Source of the DNA: Paraburkholderia sp. PREW-6R
GTDB lineage: Bacteria; Pseudomonadota; Gammaproteobacteria; Burkholderiales; Burkholderiaceae
Length of the DNA stretch: 64,000 nucleotides
Direction: 5' to 3'
Assembly: GCF_039621805.1 (NCBI RefSeq)
Contig: NZ_CP155073.1
Location: forward strand, 558,001-622,000
The notes beneath the pieces were generated by a model. That model was not told the origin of the DNA. It saw nothing but the letters and a program-made list of their open reading frames with translations, and did not search any database. Positions 43,376 to 52,114 of this stretch are shown piece after piece. The translations under genes and the position numbers were made by a program. The stretch's first letter is position 1, and the number at the start of each line of letters is the position of its first letter.

Positions 43376-44164
43376 TCACGCCAGCACGAGACGCACGCCG
43401 ACCAGCGTCAGCGTGGCGGCGAGCAGGTTGCGCAGCAGCTTGTCCGGCGCGCGCGATGAGAGATAGCTGCCTATCGCGATGCCTGGCAGCGAACCCACCA
43501 GCAGCGACAGCAGCATCGACCAGTCGATCGAGCCCAGCAGCCAATGGCCCGCGCCGGCCAGCAGCGTGAGCGGCACCGCGTGCGCGATGTCGGAACCGAC
43601 GATGCGCGTGGTCGGCAGCAGCGGATACAGCAGCAGCAACACCGTCACGCCGATTGCGCCCGCACCCACCGAAGTCAGCGACACCAGCACGCCGAGCACC
43701 GCGCCCGTCAGCATGGTGAGCGCGAGCGTGCGGCCCTGGCTCGGCGTGCGCTGTTTGCGCGCGCCGAGCGCGGCGAGTTGCGGCCGGAACACCAGCGCCA
43801 CCGCCGTCACCAGAAGGGCTGCGCCGAGCACCACCTGAATCAGGTGGCTTGCGCCGGGCGAGTCCATCCCATAGCGATGCAGCAGGATGAGCGTGATCGT
43901 GGCGGCAGGCACGCTGCCGGCGGCAAGGCGCAGCGTCACCTGCCAGTCGACCGAGCCCTTGAGGCCGTGCACCAGCGTGCCGGTGGCCTTGGTGGCGGCC
44001 GCGTACAACAGATCCGTGCCGACCGCCGTGGCGGGATGCACGTTAAAGAGCAGGACGAGGATCGGTGTCATCAGCGAGCCGCCGCCGACACCCGTCAGAC
44101 CGACCAGAAAACCGACGAACAGGCCGGAGACGGAATAAAGCAGTTCGATGTGGGGAAGAGCCAT
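43376..44164 (-). CDS. TauE/SafE-family membrane exporter
   Basis: A 262-residue polytopic protein (about eight helices). GFLVGLTGVGGGSLMTPIL in the first helices and GVLVSLTSVGAGAIGVTVLLL in the second half are the repeated TauE/SafE Gly-rich motifs. GTDLLYAAATKATGTLVHG lies between. Members move sulfite, sulfonates or organic acids; nothing nearby fixes the substrate. It is leftward, with the leftward LysE-family gene 141 bases upstream. Confidence 0.9.
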   Translation of the reverse strand: MALPHIELLYSVSGLFVGFLVGLTGVGGGSLMTPILVLLFNVHPATAVGTDLLYAAATKATGTLVHGLKGSVDWQVTLRLAAGSVPAATITLILLHRYGMDSPGASHLIQVVLGAALLVTAVALVFRPQLAALGARKQRTPSQGRTLALTMLTGAVLGVLVSLTSVGAGAIGVTVLLLLYPLLPTTRIVGSDIAHAVPLTLLAGAGHWLLGSIDWSMLLSLLVGSLPGIAIGSYLSSRAPDKLLRNLLAATLTLVGVRLVLA

Positions 44165-44305
44165 TGAGCAGACCGCAGACGGCCAGGAAAATAGACGGGT
44201 TGGAAAGCGGCGCGCGGCGCGGCGAAGTTCGCTATTGTCGCAAAACTGCCGCGCCTGCGTCCGGATGCCCGTCGGGTTCGCCTCCCGGCACCTTTTTGCG
44301 CGCGT

Positions 44306-44983
44306 TCACAGCGCGCGGCGAATCTCCGCGACGCCGAACGCCGCCAGCGTGATGCCCGCCAGGCGGTCGATCACGGCGCGCACTTTGCCGCCAATCGCGT
44401 GACGCGCAAGCGACACCACGGTCACGAGCAAACACCACCACGCAATCGAGCCGCAAAAGACGCCGCCGACGGTGGTGAGCGCGAGTGTCGGCGAAAACGC
44501 ACCGCGCGGCGCGAGCGTAGTGAACAGCGCCGCGAACATGACCACGGTCTGCGGATTGGTCAGCGTGAGCAGCAACGAACCCGCGTAAGCGCGCAATGCG
44601 CCGGCGCGGCCGATCTGCGAGAGCTTGCCGCCGCTTGCGCCGGCGCTGGCGCTTTGGCTGGCGCTTTCGCTCCCGGTGGCGGTCGTCTCGGCGGGCGTTT
44701 TCTGCAATAGCGCGCGCAGGCCGAGATAAAGCAGAAACAGCCCCGCGAGCAGATGAAGCGGCCGGTCATAAGCGAGCATGAAGTGCGAAATGCCGACCAG
44801 CCCGAGGGCCGCGATCAATCCGTAGCTCGCGTCGCCGGTGGCGATGCCGAAGCCGATAGCGAGGCCCGCTCGCGGACCGCCCGTTAGCGTGCGGCGGATG
44901 CAAAGCATCCCCATCGGCCCGACGGGCGCGGCAATCGCGAGCCCGACGCCCGCAGCGGTCAGAAAAAGACTGGTGGTGGACAT
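44306..44983 (-). CDS. LysE/RhtB-family amino-acid exporter
   Basis: A 225-residue membrane protein with about six helices. AAPVGPMGMLCIRRTLTGGP near residues 18-37 is the LysE/RhtB motif. A Ser/Ala/Gly-rich hydrophilic loop (about 108-128) with TGSESASQSASAGASGG is longer than usual. LTLTNPQTVVMFAALF follows. Likely exports a basic or neutral amino acid. The start at 44983 (MSTTSLFLTAAG) has only a weak ribosome site; the frame extends to 45076. It is divergent from the LysR gene at 45330. Confidence 0.88.
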   Translation of the reverse strand: MSTTSLFLTAAGVGLAIAAPVGPMGMLCIRRTLTGGPRAGLAIGFGIATGDASYGLIAALGLVGISHFMLAYDRPLHLLAGLFLLYLGLRALLQKTPAETTATGSESASQSASAGASGGKLSQIGRAGALRAYAGSLLLTLTNPQTVVMFAALFTTLAPRGAFSPTLALTTVGGVFCGSIAWWCLLVTVVSLARHAIGGKVRAVIDRLAGITLAAFGVAEIRRAL

Positions 44984-45329
44984 GGCGAATATCTTCGATC
45001 GGTGATGGCTCTGATTGTTCTGATCAGGCGGTGCGCAAGGGCGTGCCGCATGGTGGGCCGCGATGTCTGGCGACACGCGCCAGCCGTAGCCGCTCGCGGC
45101 AGCACGTCAGCTTAGCGGCGAACCAAAGCCGCAGCAAGGTTGGACGCGCCTCTTACGCAGATGCTGCCCCGCGACCCGGCTTCGCCATTCGCGGGCAGCG
45201 GACCGTTCGCGCAGCGAGCAGTCGACGCACAGCGTCGTTGGCGCGCCGTGATTACCCTGGCACGGGCTCCGGCACACGCCGCGTCATGCATAATTTTGCC
45301 ACCTCAAACTCCGTGGACACGTCCGGCTC
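44984..45329. other. 346-base gap between divergent LysE and LysR genes
   Basis: No gene is visible. It holds the promoters of both divergent genes. No inverted repeat stood out clearly on reading. Confidence 0.45.
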
Positions 45330-46223
45330 ATGTGGCAGATCGATCAGGTGACGCTGCGCTTGTTCATCGCCGTTTGCGAGGAAGGCACGATTGCGCGCGC
45401 GGCCGAACGCGAGTTCATCGCGCCTTCGGCAGTCAGCAAGCGGCTTGCCGATCTCGAAGCGCTGGTCGATGTCGCGCTGCTCTCGCGCAGCCAGCGCGGC
45501 GTGCGCGCCACCGCCGCCGGCGAAGCGCTGTTGCGGCACGCTCGGCTCATCATGCGCAGCCATGAGCGCATGCAGGCCGAGTTGAGCGAATACGCGGCCG
45601 GCGCGCGGGGGCATGTGCGCGTGCTGGCCAACGTGTCGTCGATGGTGGAGTTTTTGCCCGAGGCGTTGTCCGTTTTTTTGACGGCCAATCCCGGCGTTCG
45701 CGTGGACGTGGAAGAGCGGGTCAGCGCCGAAATCGTGCGCGGGCTGGAAGAGGGCGTGGCCGATCTCGGCATCTGCCGCGACGTGGTGCAGATGGGCAGT
45801 CTCGACGTGCTGGCTTATCGCGCCGATCATCTCGCGCTGATCGTGCCGCGCACGCATCCGCTGGCTCGGGAAGCGGCGGTCGGCTTCGAACAGACGCTGG
45901 CTTTCGACCATCTTGGGCTCGCGTCGAATGCGTCGGTGAATGCGCTGATGCAGCGTATCGCAATGGAAAAAGGCCGCGAGCTGAATTACCGCACGTACGT
46001 GTCCACCTTCGACGCCGCCTATCGTTTCATCCAGGCCGGTCTTGCGGTCGCGATTCTGCCGCGCGAGGCGTTGCCGCGCCATGCCGCCGACGAATACGGC
46101 ATCGTCGCCGTACCGTTGAGCGAAGCGTGGGCCGAGCGGCGTTTCGTGATCTGCATGCGCGATCGTCACGCGCTGACGCTGGCGGCGTCACATCTGCTGG
46201 ATCATCTGCTGCAGCGCGCGTGA
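45330..46223 (+). CDS. LysR-family regulator of the downstream lyase/CoA-transferase operon
   Basis: A 297-residue LysR-type regulator starting MWQIDQVTLRLFIAVCEEGT. The helix-turn-helix is IARAAEREFIAPSAVSKRLADLE, written here as two blocks around residue 30. The effector domain (about 92-297) contains GHVRVLANVSSMVEFLPEAL and ADLGICRDVV. It is transcribed in the same direction as the lyase-CoA-transferase-MFS genes, 230 bases upstream of them, so it probably controls that operon; the LysE gene is divergent. The inducer is unknown. Confidence 0.9.
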   Translation: MWQIDQVTLRLFIAVCEEGTIARAAEREFIAPSAVSKRLADLEALVDVALLSRSQRGVRATAAGEALLRHARLIMRSHERMQAELSEYAAGARGHVRVLANVSSMVEFLPEALSVFLTANPGVRVDVEERVSAEIVRGLEEGVADLGICRDVVQMGSLDVLAYRADHLALIVPRTHPLAREAAVGFEQTLAFDHLGLASNASVNALMQRIAMEKGRELNYRTYVSTFDAAYRFIQAGLAVAILPREALPRHAADEYGIVAVPLSEAWAERRFVICMRDRHALTLAASHLLDHLLQRA

Positions 46224-46267
46224 ATCGCCACGGGCCGCACCGTCACACGACCCAATATCGCCCTCTG

Positions 46268-46284
46268 AAAAGCCCTTAAGGGTT
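46268..46284. promoter_or_regulatory. AAGCCCTTAAGGGTTT palindrome ahead of the lyase operon
   Basis: A near-perfect palindrome around TTAA, CCCTTAAGGG with flanking AA/TT and one mismatch. It lies about 170 bases before the lyase ATG, between the LysR gene and its probable operon. Operator candidate; a LysR T-N11-A box was not evident. Confidence 0.35.
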
Positions 46285-46453
46285 TCCCCTTTGCGACGGC
46301 TCTCGCCCGTCCAGCATGCGCCGGCGTCCATCGCGAGCGGCGATGGACTGCGTCGTCAACGCAGACTTTGCCGCGCGCTCCTGCGCAGGCACGCTGTCAA
46401 ACAGTCGCCTCATATCTTCCAGTTCCCCACGAACCCGTCACAGGATTCAGACC

Positions 46454-47449
46454 ATGAAAGACACCCGCGAGCGCGTTGTCGTGACCGAAGTCGGCATGCG
46501 CGACGGCCTGCAAAGCATCGCGCGCACCATGCCGACCGAATTCAAACGGCGCTGGATCGACGCCGCCTACGCCGCCGGCGTCCGGCACATGGAAGTCGCG
46601 TCCTTCGTGCCGGCAAAACTGTTGCCGCAAATGGCCGACGCCGAAGAGGTGATCGCCCACGCGCTGACCTACGACGACCTGATCGTGACCGCGCTCGTGC
46701 CGAATCTGAAGGGCGCGCAACGCGCGCTCGACTGTGGCGTGCATCGTATCGTCGCGCCGATTTCGGTGAGCGCCGCGCATAGCGTGGCAAACGTGCGCAA
46801 GACGCCGGCTGAAATGATCGACGTGTTTGCGGCGATGCGCGATCTGATCGACCGCATGCCCACCGCGCCCAACGCGTCCACCCGGCACACGCGGCGCGTC
46901 GAACTGATTGCCGGTTTGTCGACGGTGTTCGGCTGCACGCTGCAAGGCGCAGTGCCTGATGCGGATATCGCGGCGATCGCGCGCGCCGCAGTGGACGCAG
47001 GCGCCGACGTCATCGCGCTCGGCGACACCACCGGCGAAGCGACGCCGCGCCGGGTCGCTGAGGTAATCGAACGGGTGCGCGGAGTCGCGGGCAGCAAGTT
47101 GCGCTCGCTGCACTTGCACGACACGCGCGGGCTCGGCCTCGCCAACACGCTGATCGCGTTACAGCACGGCATCCGCGAATTCGACGCGTCGCTTGCCGGA
47201 CTCGGCGGCTGTCCGCATGCGCCGGGCGCAACCGGCAACGTCAACACCGAAGACCTGGTGTTCATGCTCGACAGCATGGGCTACGACACCGGCATCGATC
47301 TGACGCGGCTCATCGCGTCGCGCGCCGTGCTCGCGGACGCGCTGCCCGGCGAGCCGCTTTACGGCTATCTCGCTCGCGCCGGCGTGCCGATGCAGTTCGC
47401 GGCACACGCTCGACGTCTCGAATCCACTGAATCCAGGGTGCCGCAATGA
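46454..47449 (+). CDS. Hydroxymethylglutaryl-CoA lyase-like enzyme
   Basis: A 331-residue TIM-barrel lyase of the HMG-CoA lyase/DRE-TIM group. It has the catalytic RDGLQ (Arg16-Asp17), ALVPNLKGAQRALDCGV, SLHLHDTRGLGLAN with the metal-binding His-x-His, and LAGLGGCPHAPGATGNVNTE with the catalytic-Cys loop. It cleaves (S)-HMG-CoA to acetyl-CoA and acetoacetate or a close homologue. Start chosen at MKDTRERVVVTEVG (46454), preceded by AGGATTCAG. The stop overlaps the CoA-transferase ATG by four bases, so lyase and transferase are made together. Confidence 0.9.
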   Translation: MKDTRERVVVTEVGMRDGLQSIARTMPTEFKRRWIDAAYAAGVRHMEVASFVPAKLLPQMADAEEVIAHALTYDDLIVTALVPNLKGAQRALDCGVHRIVAPISVSAAHSVANVRKTPAEMIDVFAAMRDLIDRMPTAPNASTRHTRRVELIAGLSTVFGCTLQGAVPDADIAAIARAAVDAGADVIALGDTTGEATPRRVAEVIERVRGVAGSKLRSLHLHDTRGLGLANTLIALQHGIREFDASLAGLGGCPHAPGATGNVNTEDLVFMLDSMGYDTGIDLTRLIASRAVLADALPGEPLYGYLARAGVPMQFAAHARRLESTESRVPQ

Positions 47450-48684
47450 ATCAACTGTCGTCCACTTCGTCTGCCAGGTCCACCTCGGGTGAGCAGGGTG
47501 CGCTGCCGCTTGCCGGCATTCGCGTGATCGAGCTGTCGCATATGGTGATGGGACCCACGTGCGGGATGATTCTCGGCGACCTCGGCGCGGAAGTCATCAA
47601 GGTGGAACCGCCGCGCGGCGACGGCACCCGCCGTCTGCTCGGCACGGGAGCGGGTTTTTTCCGCACCTTCAATCGCAACAAGAAGAGCATTGCGCTCGAC
47701 CTCGACAGCGAAGCCGGACTGGCGGCGCTGCACAAACTCGTCGACACCGCCGACGTATTCGTCGAAAACTTCAAGCCAGGCCGCATGGCGAGCCTCGGAC
47801 TCGACTACGCGGCGCTGCGCGAACGCAATTCGAAGCTGATCTACGTGTCGCACAAAGGGTTTCTGAATGGGCCTTACGAGCACCGTCTCGCGCTCGACGA
47901 AGTCGTGCAGATGATGGCCGGCCTCGCGTACATGACGGGACCCGTCGGACGTCCGCTGCGCGCGGGCAGCTCGGTCAACGACATCATGGGCGGCATGTTC
48001 GGTGCGATCGGCGTGCTCGCCGCGCTGCACGAACGTCACGCGAGCGGCCGTGGCAAGGAAGTGCAAAGCGCGCTGTTCGAGAATTGCGTGCTGCTGTCCG
48101 CGCAACATATGCAGCAGTACGCGGCCACCGGCGTCGCGGCCGCGCCGATGCCGGAGCGCATCAGCGCGTGGGCCGTGTACGACGTGTTCAAACTCGCGAA
48201 CGACGAGCAGATGTTCATCGCCGCGACCGGCGACGGCCAGTGGCGCGCGCTGTGCAACATTCTCGGCCGCGCGGATCTGCTGGCCGACCCGCGTCTGGCG
48301 ACCAACAACGACCGCGTGCTCGCGCGCGACTGGCTGCTGAAAACGCTCGGCGACACGTTGAGCGGGTTTGAGGGCGCAGCGCTCGTGCCGCGCTTCGAGC
48401 GCGACCACATTCCATTCGCGTCGATTACGAAACCGGAAGAGCTGTTCGACGATCCGCACCTGAACCAAAGCGGCGGCCTCGCGCGTCTGACGCTCGACGA
48501 CGGCAGTGAAACCGCGATGCCGCTGCTGCCCATCTCGATGGACGGCGCGCGCCTTCAGCCGCGTCGACCGATCGCAAAGATCGGCGAGCACACGGTCGAC
48601 GTGTTGCGCGGCCTCGGCTACGACGATGCGCAGATCGCCGCGATCGCCAGCGGGCCGGCGCACACGCCGCGCGCGGCGGCGTGA
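47446..48684 (+). CDS. Class III (CaiB/BaiF) CoA-transferase
   Basis: A 412-residue family III CoA-transferase. The catalytic Asp lies in LALDEVVQMMAGLAYMTG (Asp151), preceded by VRVIELSHMVMGPTCGMILG at the N-terminus and VFVENFKPGRMASLGLDY. These enzymes move CoA between carboxylic acids through a glutamyl/aspartyl-CoA anhydride. Coupled to the lyase (ATGA), it most likely activates the free acid the lyase then cleaves, with succinyl-CoA or acetyl-CoA as donor. The exact acid is inferred, not shown. Confidence 0.9.
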   Translation: MNQLSSTSSARSTSGEQGALPLAGIRVIELSHMVMGPTCGMILGDLGAEVIKVEPPRGDGTRRLLGTGAGFFRTFNRNKKSIALDLDSEAGLAALHKLVDTADVFVENFKPGRMASLGLDYAALRERNSKLIYVSHKGFLNGPYEHRLALDEVVQMMAGLAYMTGPVGRPLRAGSSVNDIMGGMFGAIGVLAALHERHASGRGKEVQSALFENCVLLSAQHMQQYAATGVAAAPMPERISAWAVYDVFKLANDEQMFIAATGDGQWRALCNILGRADLLADPRLATNNDRVLARDWLLKTLGDTLSGFEGAALVPRFERDHIPFASITKPEELFDDPHLNQSGGLARLTLDDGSETAMPLLPISMDGARLQPRRPIAKIGEHTVDVLRGLGYDDAQIAAIASGPAHTPRAAA

Positions 48685-48745
48685 ACGGCAAAAGCGGGCG
48701 GACCCATTCCAGCCGGCATCAGACCGGCCTTCAAGGAGACACACA

Positions 48746-50230
48746 ATGAAGTCGTCGAATCATGCGGTGTTCGCGAGCGCGCGACCCGATGCCGGCGTGT
48801 TGGGCGGCCTGTCCACGGGCGAGCGCGCAACGGCTGACAGCCACGCGGACGCAATCGCGCTGCAAGGCGCGCGCATTGCAGCGCGGCTCGACCGCCTGCC
48901 GGCCACGCGTTCCATCTGGAAGCTGGTGGCGCTGTTAAGTCTCGGGCTGTTCTTCGAACTGTACGACCTGATGTTCTCCGGCTATATCGCGCCGGGACTC
49001 GTGCGCAGCGGCATTCTCACCGCTACGACGCACGGGCTGTTTGGCACGAGCGGTGTGGCGAGCTTTATCGCTGCCCTGTTCGCGGGTCTTTTCGTCGGTA
49101 CTGCGGCGTGCGGTTTTCTGGCCGACCGTTTTGGCCGTCGCGCGATCTTCACGTGGTCGCTGCTGTGGTACACGGCGGCCAATATCGTGATGGCGTGCCA
49201 GGACACGGCGCTCGGATTGAATCTCTGGCGTTTCATTGCAGGCGTTGGGATCGGCGTGGAGATCGTGACGATCGGCGCGTACATTTCCGAACTGGTGCCC
49301 AAGCATGTGCGCGGCCGCGCGTCGGCGTGCTCGCAGGCCGTTGGATTTTGCGCGGTGCCGATCGTCGCGTTTCTATCGTATCTGCTCGTGCCGCATCGCT
49401 ACTTTGGTCTGGACGGCTGGCGGCTCGTCGTGCTGAGCGGCGTCGCGGGCGCAGCCGTGGTGTGGTGGATTCGCCGACGCCTGCCGGAAAGCCCGCGCTG
49501 GCTTGCGCAAAAAGGCCGCATCGACGAGGCGGATGCAATCATGACGCGCCTGGAAGCGCGCGTGGAACGCGAATACGGCCGCCCGCTGCCGACGCCGGCG
49601 CTGCCCGAGCCGGTCCGGGCGCGGGCAGCGTTTCGCGATCTGCTCGTGCCGCCTTACCGCAGGCGCACGCTGATGCTGATCATCTTCCACGTATTCCAGA
49701 CGATGGGCTACTACGGCTTCGCGAACTGGATTCCGACGCTGCTGATCAAGCAGGGCATCACCGTGACGACGAGTCTCATGTACGCAAGCATTATTGCGAT
49801 TGCGGCGCCGCTCGGGCCGCTGCTTGGCCTGCTGATCGCGGACCGGTTCGAGCGCAAGACGGTGATTATCTGCATGGCGGCGGTGAACGTGGTGTGCGGG
49901 CTGGCCTTCAGTCAGGCGCGGGAAACCGTGCTGCTCGTGAGTCTCGGCGTGTGTCTCGTGCTGGCGGGCAATATCATTTCGTACAGCTATCACGCCTATC
50001 AGGCCGAATTGTTCCCGACCAGCATCCGGGCGCGGGCCGTGGGATTCGTTTATTCGTGGAGCCGCATTTCCGCGATGTTCTCGGCGTTCGTGATTGCCGG
50101 CTGTTTGAGCCGCTTTGGCGTGAACGGCGTGTTCGTGTTCATCTCCGGCGCGATGGCGATCGTCATGGTGGCGATTGGCGTGCTCGGGCCGAAGACGCGC
50201 GACGTGGCGCTCGAGGATATTTCGAAGTAG
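48746..50230 (+). CDS. MFS organic-acid symporter of the lyase operon
   Basis: A 494-residue 12-helix transporter. SLGLFFELYDLMFSGYIAPG in helix 1 has the membrane Glu/Asp, LADRFGRRAIFTW is the loop 2-3 motif, and RLPESPRWLAQKGRIDEADA ends helix 6. This is the metabolite:H+ symporter style. The long hydrophilic N-terminus (about 65 residues) precedes helix 1. AAGGAG lies seven bases before the ATG at 48746. It follows the CoA-transferase by 61 bases, suggesting it imports the operon's substrate. Confidence 0.88.
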   Translation: MKSSNHAVFASARPDAGVLGGLSTGERATADSHADAIALQGARIAARLDRLPATRSIWKLVALLSLGLFFELYDLMFSGYIAPGLVRSGILTATTHGLFGTSGVASFIAALFAGLFVGTAACGFLADRFGRRAIFTWSLLWYTAANIVMACQDTALGLNLWRFIAGVGIGVEIVTIGAYISELVPKHVRGRASACSQAVGFCAVPIVAFLSYLLVPHRYFGLDGWRLVVLSGVAGAAVVWWIRRRLPESPRWLAQKGRIDEADAIMTRLEARVEREYGRPLPTPALPEPVRARAAFRDLLVPPYRRRTLMLIIFHVFQTMGYYGFANWIPTLLIKQGITVTTSLMYASIIAIAAPLGPLLGLLIADRFERKTVIICMAAVNVVCGLAFSQARETVLLVSLGVCLVLAGNIISYSYHAYQAELFPTSIRARAVGFVYSWSRISAMFSAFVIAGCLSRFGVNGVFVFISGAMAIVMVAIGVLGPKTRDVALEDISK

Positions 50231-50266
50231 ACGGCCGGCCGCGAGACGGGCGGCCGTGGCCGGTGC

Positions 50267-50407
50267 TCAGTGCTTCTTGGTGGTCGCTGCAGCCGTTGGC
50301 GCAACGCGGATGGGCGGCGCGCCGGAAGGCGAGGTAGCCGGCTGCGGTTTTTTCGGCTGCTTCGGTTTCTTGACTTCGCGGTTACTACGCATCTGACCTT
50401 TTGCCAT
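50267..50407 (-). CDS. Small conserved MAKGQ-type protein
   Basis: A 46-residue very basic protein: MAKGQMRSNREVKKPKQPKK at the start, then a Pro/Ala/Thr-rich tail ending TTKKH. I recall many proteobacterial homologues sharing MAKGQ-RSNRE-KKPK, always annotated hypothetical. GGGAG lies seven bases before the ATG. It is leftward and converges with the MFS gene. Likely nucleic-acid- or ribosome-associated judging from charge alone; unproven. Confidence 0.85.
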   Translation of the reverse strand: MAKGQMRSNREVKKPKQPKKPQPATSPSGAPPIRVAPTAAATTKKH

Positions 50408-50968
50408 GATGAACTCCCATGTGGCGTTTTTTGCTCCTGACGGAAGCAATGAGGGAGTGTGCGCCTAATTTCCGCTTCGCGTTGGTATTTCTGCCTTGGC
50501 GCCAGCTTCCAGCCGCCTGCGAGGCCGCGAAAACCGCTCACTGGCGGCTGCGGCCGGTCCGGGTGCCGCGCCATAAGCCGTCGACTGGCTTCCTTCAAGC
50601 TTGCTACCGACAGAACGCCGGCTCGCGTGAGCGTTTATCGGCTTCGATCGCTGCCGGCTTGTTGCGGCATGAAGGGATACTCCGCGGCTCCACCCATTCC
50701 ATTCAGCAGAGAAATGGGCGTTGGCGCTCATTGCGGCGCTGTTTTGGGCTTGGAGTTGGCGCAAAGACACAGGATCATGGGTGTAACGTTTCCTCGACAG
50801 TGATTTCGCGCCGGACCTGTCGCACTCATAGGGAGGCGATGACGCACCGATCCCGATTCGTTCGCTACGTACGACGGTGGGATGTCGACACTGATTCGGG
50901 CCCGTGCTTTCCGGCTCGGCTTAACTCATCCGCTGCGCAAAGAATGCGGTTATCCAGAGAGATAAATC
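50408..50968. other. 561-base gap between the MAKGQ gene and the glycosyltransferase
   Basis: No supportable gene; frames here lack ribosome sites or recognisable sequence. It separates the lyase operon from the exopolysaccharide region, and must contain the glycosyltransferase promoter and the leftward MAKGQ promoter. Confidence 0.45.
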
Positions 50969-52054
50969 GTGAGGATTCTCCAGTTAGTTCACGCACCGCG
51001 ATTGTCCGGGGCAGAAGTGCTTGTGAAAGGGGTCGCCATTCATCATCAGCGCGACGGACATGAAGTGTGCATGGCGTCGTTGCTGCCGCAGCAGGACGAT
51101 TTCGCCGCTATTCGCGCCGAACTCGAGGCTGCGGGCGTCACGTGTCTGTTTCCCGACATCCGGTATGGCCGGATCGGCAAGCTGCTGCACCTGTACCGCG
51201 TGGTGCGTCAGTTCCGCCCGGACTTCATCGTCGCGCACGCGACGCTCGCGGCGCTCTACATCCGCCTGCTGCCGGTCCATACACCGATCGCGTGGGTGAT
51301 GCATTCGGGCGTCAACGACTTCGAGAACGGCGCGCTCAAACGCGCCGAGCGCCTGTTGTCACGGCGCGCGCGAGCGATCATCGGCGTTACGCAACAGAAT
51401 ATCGACGACTATCTGCGCGAAATTGGCCGCCATCCGTCGATGGTGGTCATTCCGAACGGTGTCGACGCGTCGCAGTTCGCCGAAGAGCACGGCCTCGCGT
51501 CGCCAGCGCTCGACGTGCGGCCCAAACAGATCGTTCAGCTTGGGCGCTATATCGAGGGCAAGAGCCAGCTCGACACCGTTCGCGCTTTCGAACGCGTGTT
51601 GCGCAGCGAGCCGGAAGCGCGCCTGCTGTTATGCGGCGTGATCGAAGACATTCCGTATCACGCGGCCGTGCTCGCGCTCGTCAAGCAGTTGGGCCTCGAA
51701 GACCGGGTGACAGTCAGCGGACCGCGCTCCGACGTCGCCGCGATTCTGCGTGCGTCGCATGTTTTCGCGATGCCGTCGGAATTCGAGGCGCAGAGCATCG
51801 GTTTTCTCGAAGCGCTCGCGTCGGGCATTCCGGTGGTGGCAAACCGTATTCCGTCTTTCGCGTTCGCCAATTCTTTCGAAGCGGTGAGCCTCGTCGACAC
51901 GAAAGACTGCGACGCGTACAGCCGCGCGTTGCTGCAAGCGCTCAGCATGCCGCGCGCGGACCGTCAGCTTGCGGGATACACGTTGCACGACACGGCGGAC
52001 CGCTACATGAACATCGCGCGCAAGTTCGTTCATCCGATGCAGGTCTCGGCCTGA
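50969..52054 (+). CDS. GT4-family glycosyltransferase
   Basis: A 361-residue GT-B glycosyltransferase. The N-terminal LVHAPRLSGAEVLVKGVAIH is the acceptor-side Rossmann start. VIPNGVDASQFAE links the two domains. The donor half has GRYIEGKSQLDTVRAFERVL and the E-x7-E element SEFEAQSIGFLEALASG. This suits a retaining transferase using a nucleotide-sugar. It starts at a GTG (MRILQLVHAP) with only a weak AGAGAG ahead. It opens the polysaccharide region and converges with the secreted deacetylase gene. Confidence 0.88.
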   Translation: MRILQLVHAPRLSGAEVLVKGVAIHHQRDGHEVCMASLLPQQDDFAAIRAELEAAGVTCLFPDIRYGRIGKLLHLYRVVRQFRPDFIVAHATLAALYIRLLPVHTPIAWVMHSGVNDFENGALKRAERLLSRRARAIIGVTQQNIDDYLREIGRHPSMVVIPNGVDASQFAEEHGLASPALDVRPKQIVQLGRYIEGKSQLDTVRAFERVLRSEPEARLLLCGVIEDIPYHAAVLALVKQLGLEDRVTVSGPRSDVAAILRASHVFAMPSEFEAQSIGFLEALASGIPVVANRIPSFAFANSFEAVSLVDTKDCDAYSRALLQALSMPRADRQLAGYTLHDTADRYMNIARKFVHPMQVSA

Positions 52055-52114
52055 GCGGCGCTGCCCAAACCTGACCTTTTTCCGACGACCGGCGTCGCGC
52101 AACCGCTCAGGCGG

